Assembly (NCBI RefSeq): GCF_022230955.1
Contig: NZ_JAKKFI010000089.1
Coordinates: 112,428-176,427, forward strand
DNA: 64,000 nucleotides
Direction: 5' to 3'
Origin: Micromonospora cabrerizensis
GTDB lineage: Bacteria > Actinomycetota > Actinomycetes > Mycobacteriales > Micromonosporaceae
Part shown: positions 59,604 through 64,000 of the stretch, in pieces
Position numbering within the stretch: position 1 is the first letter of the stretch
Layout of the letters: each line of letters begins with the position of its first letter
The notes under the pieces: generated by a model
Seen by the model: only the letters and a program-made list of their open reading frames with translations
Databases searched by the model: none
Told to the model about the DNA's origin: nothing
Made by a program: the position numbers and the translations under genes

Positions 59604-59693
59604 CCGTCCGGTGCCGCCGCCCGTCCCGGGGATCCCTCGGGGCGGGCGGCGGTTCTCGTCGTCGTCGTTCTTGTCGTCGTCGTCGTTCTCGTG
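59530..59693. repeat. (GAC)n / (GTC)n inverted low-complexity pair
   Basis: The GAC-rich end of the PepSY gene (about 59527-59603) is followed, after a GC hairpin, by a GTC-rich stretch (about 59653-59694) that is its approximate reverse complement. Read leftward, the second stretch would encode a similar acidic peptide (ENDDDDKNDDDEN). Together they could form a very long imperfect hairpin. Confidence 0.6.
59614..59652. terminator. Hairpin terminator after the PepSY gene
   Basis: Perfect 10-bp arms (ccgccgcccg / cgggcggcgg), with a second inner stem (cccgggg / ctcggg type), lie between the PepSY gene and the convergent ABC exporter gene. Confidence 0.8.
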
Positions 59694-59720
59694 GTGGGGC
59701 AGGCGCCCGGTGACGCGGCC

Positions 59721-61613
59721 TCAGAGGGGGACGCGTTGCTCCTGGACCGTCGGCTGGTCCTGGTCGAACTGGGTGCGGTACAACTCCTGGTAGCGGCCAC
59801 CGGCGGCGAGCAGGTCGCTGTGCCGCCCGCGTTCGACGATGCGCCCGTCCTCGACCACGAGGATCTGGTCGGCCGCCCGGATGGTGGAGAGCCGGTGGGC
59901 GATGACCACGCTCGTCCTGCCGGTGAGGGCTTCGGCGAGGGCGTCCTGGACCGCCGCCTCCGAAGTGGAGTCGAGATGCGCGGTCGCCTCGTCGAGGATG
60001 ACCACGCGCGGGCGGGCCAGCAGCAGCCGCGCGATGGTGAGCCGTTGCCGCTCCCCGCCCGACAGTCGGTAACCGCGTTCGCCGACGACGGTGTCGAGCC
60101 CGTCCGGGAGAGAGCGGATCAGGTCATCGAGCCGGGCCCGCCGCAGCACGTCCCACATCTCGTCCTCCGACGCGTCGGGGCGAGCGAACGCCAGGTTGGC
60201 GCGGATGCTCTCGTGGAACAGGTGCCCGTCCTGGGTCACCACGCCCAACGCCGTCCGGATCGACTCGGCCGACAGTTCGCGTACGTCGACGTCGGCGAGT
60301 TTCACCGTGCCGTCCTCGACGTCGTACAGGCGTGGCACGAGCTGCGCGATCGTCGACTTGCCCGCTCCGGATGATCCGACGAGGGCAACCATCTGCCCCG
60401 CCTCGGCGCGGAACGACACACCGTGCAGCACTTCCTCGCCGCCGCGTGTGTCGAGCTTCGCCACGTCCTCCAACGATGCGAGCGACACCTTGTCCGCCGA
60501 GGGGTAGCCGAACCGTACGTCGTCGAACTCCACCGCGACCGGCCCGTCGGGCAGGGGCCGGGCGTCGGCCCTGTCGAGGATCAGCGGCTTGAGGTCGAGA
60601 ACCTCGAACACCCGCTCGAAGCTCACCAGCGCGCTCATCACCTCGACGCGGGCGCTGGCCAGCGACGTCAGCGGCGCGTAGAGGCGCGACAGGAGCAGCG
60701 CGAGGGCGACCACGGTCCCGGCGTCGAGGCTGCCCCGGAGGGCGTAGACGCCGCCCAGCCCGTAGACCAGGGCCAGGGCCAGAGAGCCGACGACGGTGAG
60801 CGCGGTGATGAACACCCACTGGAGCATGGCGGCGCGGATGCCGATGTCGCGTACCCGTCGGGCCCGTGCCGCGAACTCGGCGGACTCCTCGGCCGGCCGA
60901 CCGTACAACTTGACCAGGGTCGCGCCGGGTGCGGAGAAGCGTTCCGTCATCCGCGTGCTCATGGCCGCGTTGTGCTCGGCCGCCTCACGCTGCAACTGGG
61001 CGAGCCTCGAACCCATCCGGCGCGCCGGGAGGACGAAGATGGGCAGCAGGACGAGCGCCAGGAGTGTGATCTGCCACGAGAAGGTGAGCATCACGGCCAA
61101 CGTCAGCATCAGCGTGACGGCGTTGCCGACCACACTCGACAGAGTGTCGCTGAAGGCCCGCTGTGCGCCGATCACGTCGTTGTTCAGGCGGCTGACCAGC
61201 GCACCCGTACGGGTCCGGGTGAAGAACGCCACCGGCATACGCTGCACGTGGTCGAAGACGGCCGTGCGCAGCTGGACGATGAGCCCCTCACCGATGCTCG
61301 CGGACAGAAACCGCGTCACCAGACCCAGGCCGGCTTCGGCGAGCGCGATCAGGGCGATCAGCACCGCCAACCGGATCACGACGCCGCTGTCGGCGCCGTC
61401 GACGATCGCGTCGACCACCCGGCCGGCGAGTACGGGTGCCGCGACCGTGAGAACGGCCGTCACCACACTCAGCAGGAGGAACCTGACGATCAACCTACGG
61501 TGTGGTCGTGCGAACGTCGCGATGCGCTTCAGGGTGGCGCGGGACAGTGGCCGCTCATCCTGCGCGTTCATAGCGTGGTGCAGGGACATCCACGCGGTTA
61601 CTTCCATGCTCAT
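59721..61613 (-). CDS. ABC exporter, fused permease-ATPase
   Basis: The 630-residue half-transporter has a six-helix type 1 exporter domain (about 45-335) and a nucleotide-binding domain (about 350-610): Walker A GSSGAGKST, Q-loop VTQD, signature LSGGERQR, Walker B VVILDEAT and switch His in VIAHRLS. It works as a dimer that exports hydrophobic compounds, lipids or drugs; the substrate is not evident. GGAGGT lies seven bases before the ATG. The promoter has the 19-bp spacer and dyad of MerR-controlled genes, which suggests a drug-inducible efflux pump. The regulator gene is not adjacent. Confidence 0.92.
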   Translation of the reverse strand: MSMEVTAWMSLHHAMNAQDERPLSRATLKRIATFARPHRRLIVRFLLLSVVTAVLTVAAPVLAGRVVDAIVDGADSGVVIRLAVLIALIALAEAGLGLVTRFLSASIGEGLIVQLRTAVFDHVQRMPVAFFTRTRTGALVSRLNNDVIGAQRAFSDTLSSVVGNAVTLMLTLAVMLTFSWQITLLALVLLPIFVLPARRMGSRLAQLQREAAEHNAAMSTRMTERFSAPGATLVKLYGRPAEESAEFAARARRVRDIGIRAAMLQWVFITALTVVGSLALALVYGLGGVYALRGSLDAGTVVALALLLSRLYAPLTSLASARVEVMSALVSFERVFEVLDLKPLILDRADARPLPDGPVAVEFDDVRFGYPSADKVSLASLEDVAKLDTRGGEEVLHGVSFRAEAGQMVALVGSSGAGKSTIAQLVPRLYDVEDGTVKLADVDVRELSAESIRTALGVVTQDGHLFHESIRANLAFARPDASEDEMWDVLRRARLDDLIRSLPDGLDTVVGERGYRLSGGERQRLTIARLLLARPRVVILDEATAHLDSTSEAAVQDALAEALTGRTSVVIAHRLSTIRAADQILVVEDGRIVERGRHSDLLAAGGRYQELYRTQFDQDQPTVQEQRVPL

Positions 61614-61618
61614 GCCAT

Positions 61619-61663
61619 ACCTCCGATACCGGAGGTTAGGACCTCACCCGAGCTTGAGGTCAA
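61619..61663 (-). promoter_or_regulatory. MerR-type promoter and second palindrome before the ABC exporter
   Basis: Read leftward: TTGACC (-35, 61663-61658), a 19-base spacer, TAACCT (-10, 61638-61633). The dyad GACCTCA-8 bp-TGAGGTC (61640-61661) sits in the spacer. A second perfect dyad ACCTCCG-4 bp-CGGAGGT (61619-61636) overlaps the -10, the expected transcription start (about 61626) and the ribosome-binding site. Two regulators, or one with two sites, may act here. Confidence 0.85.
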
Positions 61664-61664
61664 G

Positions 61665-62306
61665 TCAACGCGCTGGGCGCTCCAGTTCGGCCCGGATCTG
61701 ACCGAAAACACCTCGCGGGTCATCCGTCTGGGCGAAACCGACGAGGGTCACCATGCCGAGCGTGTGCTGGTCACTCCACACGCAGACGTCGACGGGGATG
61801 CCCGTCTTTGCTTGGATGATGCCGCAACCGGCCACCCCGCCCAGCGCGCCTGGTTGGATCGGCCCCACGGCGGTGACGTTCGGCAGCCCGGCGAAGGTCT
61901 TGTCCAGCGCCACCGTCGGGTCGGTGATCGTGCCGGACACCGCACTGATCAGGATGACCCGTTGGTCGTCGTTGGGAATGTGCAGCCCGCGCTCTCCGGA
62001 GTGGACCTCTTCGGCCCGCACGTAGGCGGTGCCCATCGCGCTGGTCGGCCCAGCGGCAAGCAGCTTCTTGAAGGTGCCCATCTGCTGCTCGGCGCGGTCG
62101 TGGAAACCCCGGTCCACGGACTCGGTCCAGGTGCCCAGGAGCGTGGCCGGCTTGTCGATGCGCATCGCCGCGGCGGGGGGCGACGACTGCGTGACAGCTG
62201 CCGGTGCGTGGGTGTCGGACTGCGCCGTACACCCGGTCGTGAGCAGCAGGATCGTCGACGTCAGCGCGCCGACGACCGTTCGGCCAGCCGGCCTCGTGCG
62301 CGTCAT
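61665..62306 (-). CDS. Putative lipoprotein, function unknown
   Basis: The 213-residue protein has lipobox LLLTTGC (Cys about 26), a Ser/Pro/Ala linker and a globular domain of about 150 residues with two Cys (GVAGCGIIQ, VDVCVWSDQHT). The segment PVDVCVWSDQHTLGMV recalls extracytoplasmic domains seen in other Micromonosporaceae lipoproteins and kinases; I cannot name a family. It is upstream of the ABC exporter gene on the same strand, but the exporter has its own promoter directly after this stop codon. Confidence 0.75.
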   Translation of the reverse strand: MTRTRPAGRTVVGALTSTILLLTTGCTAQSDTHAPAAVTQSSPPAAAMRIDKPATLLGTWTESVDRGFHDRAEQQMGTFKKLLAAGPTSAMGTAYVRAEEVHSGERGLHIPNDDQRVILISAVSGTITDPTVALDKTFAGLPNVTAVGPIQPGALGGVAGCGIIQAKTGIPVDVCVWSDQHTLGMVTLVGFAQTDDPRGVFGQIRAELERPAR

Positions 62307-62389
62307 GAGTCCCGTCTCCGTCTCGAGTTTCGCGCGATAGATATCGCACGCCCCGCTGCCACAAGACCCGGCCCGAACGCTGAGCGACC

Positions 62390-62839
62390 GTGGACAGGAA
62401 ATCGAGGCCGCGAGCGAGCCGGGGGATCGACACCAGTCCGGCGGCCGGTCGGGCCATGCGCCGCTCCGGGTTGGCGTTCCTGGTCGGGATGGCCCTGATC
62501 GCCGCCACGTCGGCGATGCCCGGATGGCTCGCCGTTACGGTGCTGACGCTGGGGCTGGCCGCGCACACCGTCGGCGAGCTGTGGCACGCGGCGGGCTCAC
62601 TCGAGTTGCAGTTCCGGCTCGCCCCTGCGCACACGCAGGGGCAGTACACGGGAATCTCCGGCCTCGGCACGGGCCTGGCCAACGTCGCCGCGCCTTCCTT
62701 GCTGGGCCTGCTCTGCATCGCCTGGGGCGCCCCCGGGTGGCTGCTGATGGGCGGCATCTTCGTCGCGGTCGGGGTCGCCGCCCCGGCGGTCGTCCGGTGG
62801 GGCGAGCGAACGCGTCCACTCTCGGCGGAGGCCGTCTAA
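62390..62839 (+). pseudogene. C-terminal fragment of an MFS transporter
   Basis: A frame of about 150 codons encodes only the last four or so membrane helices of a major facilitator protein (RRSGLAFLVGMALIAAT, LGLAAHTVGELWHAAGSLEL, LAPAHTQGQYTGI, GLGTGLANVAAPSLLGLLCI). The N-terminal eight helices are absent: the sequence before about 62440 does not read as membrane protein, and there is no promoter or ribosome-binding site to support a short gene. It is most likely a truncated remnant. The 131 bases after it are non-coding. Confidence 0.8.
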
Positions 62840-62970
62840 GGTCCAGCGATCGTGAGCAGCAGCGCGGGCGGCGCGCGCCGACGGCGGCGCAGAAGGGCCC
62901 GATGTCGGGCATCAGCGCGAACGGCCACTCGTGGAGTCGTCCCAAGGGATTGCTCTCCGCTGGTCGTGTT

Positions 62971-64000
62971 CTATGTCCGTCGGTGGTAGTGGTTGCGGCG
63001 GGGGAGTTGGTCGGGGTCGAGCCAGGCCGGGGGCACGAACTCGGGGTGGCTGTCGTCGCCGAGCCGGACTGTCCAGTCGCTGTGGTGGAGGTGTCGGTGG
63101 TGGTGGCCGCAGAGTAGGACGGCGTTGCTGAGGTTGGTGGGGCCGCCGTCGGCCCAGTGTTGGATGTGGTGGGCGTCGCACCAGCGGGGTGGTCGGTCGC
63201 AGCCGGGGAAGGCGCAGCCGCCGTCGCGGAGCACGAGGGCGCGGCGCAGCGGGCCGGTGACGAGTCGGCGTTGTCGGCCGACGTCGAGGACCTGACCGGC
63301 GCCGCCGAGCACGGCGGGCAGGATCGCGGCGTCGCAGGCGAGTCGACGCACCGTTTCCGGTGTGAGGTGCAGGCCGGTGTCGAGGGTGCCGGCGCCGAGC
63401 TGCCTCGCGAGGGCGTCGAAGCTGGTGGTGACGACGATCTGAGCGGATTGGCCGCCGTGCTCCGGCAGCGCCTCGGCGCGGAGGGCGAGCCGGCAGACGT
63501 CGCGGAGGGCGTCGTGTCGACGTTGCCCAGGGGATCGAGCGTCGTCGGGCCCGTCGGGTGCGCTGAGGGGCTCGATGGCGGCGCGCAGCACTGCGGCGGT
63601 TTCCGTGTCGAGGATGCCGGTGAGTCGCAGGCGACCATCGGTTTGCTCGGAGAGGGTGAGGTGCCGGTCGCGGGTCGCCCTGGCGGCTTCGGCGTCGAGC
63701 GCGGCGCGGGCGGCGGCGTCGGCGAGGTCGGGTGCGACGTGGTCGAGGATGCGGGTGCCGAGTTTGCGCAGCAGGGTGGGGTCGAACTGCCCGGCCCAGT
63801 CGACCAGCACACCGACGGCCTTGTCGGCGGCCTGCGCGCCGGCTGAGGTGTGCACGGTGCTGACGGTGTCGGCGATGACCCGGGCCTGGTCGAGGGTGAT
63901 GTGCCCGTCGGCCAAGGCTTGTCGTATCCCGGGGTTGCCGGTGTCCAGTGCGGCGGCGAGGTCGACGAGCCGGCGGGCGGCGGGCACGGTGAGGTGGAGG
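62971..64000 (-). CDS. HNH endonuclease with DUF222 (13E12-type), 5' end outside window
   Basis: The frame is open to the right edge, giving at least 343 codons. The N-terminal DUF222 region (from ARRLVDLAAALDTGNPGIRQAL to LTGILDTETAAVLRAAIEPL) is followed by a C-terminal HNH nuclease domain with zinc-type Cys and the HH motif: CAFPGCDRPPRWCDAHHIQHW, GGPTNLSNAVLLCGHHH. These proteins are multicopy in actinobacteria (13E12 repeat family in mycobacteria); they have nuclease motifs, with no agreed role. It is convergent with the MFS remnant. Confidence 0.9.
   Translation of the reverse strand, partial: LHLTVPAARRLVDLAAALDTGNPGIRQALADGHITLDQARVIADTVSTVHTSAGAQAADKAVGVLVDWAGQFDPTLLRKLGTRILDHVAPDLADAAARAALDAEAARATRDRHLTLSEQTDGRLRLTGILDTETAAVLRAAIEPLSAPDGPDDARSPGQRRHDALRDVCRLALRAEALPEHGGQSAQIVVTTSFDALARQLGAGTLDTGLHLTPETVRRLACDAAILPAVLGGAGQVLDVGRQRRLVTGPLRRALVLRDGGCAFPGCDRPPRWCDAHHIQHWADGGPTNLSNAVLLCGHHHRHLHHSDWTVRLGDDSHPEFVPPAWLDPDQLPRRNHYHRRT

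Noticed and set aside
59527..59694. CRISPR-like or tandem repeat array in the GAC/GTC region
   Set aside because: The units are trinucleotides without spacers, and half of the region is the coding sequence of an acidic protein tail.
1..64000. tRNA, rRNA or riboswitch genes
   Set aside because: I looked for conserved tRNA arms, rRNA core sequences and common riboswitch cores in the intergenic gaps and saw none; a covariance-model search (tRNAscan-SE, Infernal) would be needed to exclude small RNAs.

Overview
The window is high-GC DNA (roughly 70% or more G+C) with many GTG starts, ATGA/GTGA stop-start overlaps and long antisense open frames. This fits an actinomycete, and the gene content points to Micromonosporaceae, probably Micromonospora or a close relative. 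Supporting families are DUF574 methyltransferases, a conservon (NIT-domain kinase, roadblock, DUF742), an iniBAC-type dynamin locus, a HelR-type RNA polymerase recycling ATPase and several multi-domain secreted carbohydrate-active proteins. I see no rRNA, tRNA, CRISPR array, phage genes or complete insertion sequence. The species call is inference from gene content only.

Layout. 1-1557: the 5' part of a large biotin-dependent carboxylase running off the left edge. 1929-11709: secreted and carbohydrate-related proteins (phosphodiester glycosidase, Tat-exported beta-helix protein, GH92 alpha-mannosidase with two discoidin domains, CBM2-like protein), an AlkZ-type DNA glycosylase, and a partial duplication that left a gutted copy of the beta-helix gene beside the mannosidase gene. 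11764-16687: DUF574 methyltransferase and a serine hydrolase-histidine kinase-response regulator operon. 16901-21507: lipoprotein, a frameshifted Ser/Thr kinase, an ECF sigma factor with its middle deleted, and a lectin/FN3/PQQ-type sugar dehydrogenase. 21517-24530: helR preceded by a near-consensus rifamycin-associated element, then a YccF-like membrane protein. 24606-28320: two translationally coupled STAS proteins, and a two-component system coupled to a GerMN lipoprotein. 28449-30252: a membrane protein and a DUF4394 secreted protein.

30284-42335 is the most interesting block. A leftward run hsp70 - iniR - cvnA - cvnB - cvnC - membrane-anchored CBM2-like protein has no gap over 70 bp. It is divergent from iniB - iniA - iniC. 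This joins an envelope-stress dynamin system to a conservon that lacks its small GTPase.

42414-48324 is an iron regulon: a siderophore-type ABC importer (binding protein, two permeases, ATPase), a DUF1540 protein, a DUF2470 protein and a paralogue of ribosomal protein S4 without the zinc-ribbon cysteines. Two strong and one weaker DtxR/IdeR-type boxes lie beside these genes.

48532-64000: a 1313-residue ThuA/sugar-dehydrogenase/PKD/CBM6/discoidin protein; an SDR plus SnoaL-like pair divergent from a MerR regulator with a textbook 19-bp-spacer promoter; a DinB-like protein; a second two-component system; a basic DUF5872-like protein; a PepSY-type protein with a poly-Asp tail; an ABC exporter behind another MerR-type promoter; a lipoprotein; a truncated MFS gene; and an HNH/DUF222 protein running off the right edge. 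Strong hairpin terminators separate most convergent units.
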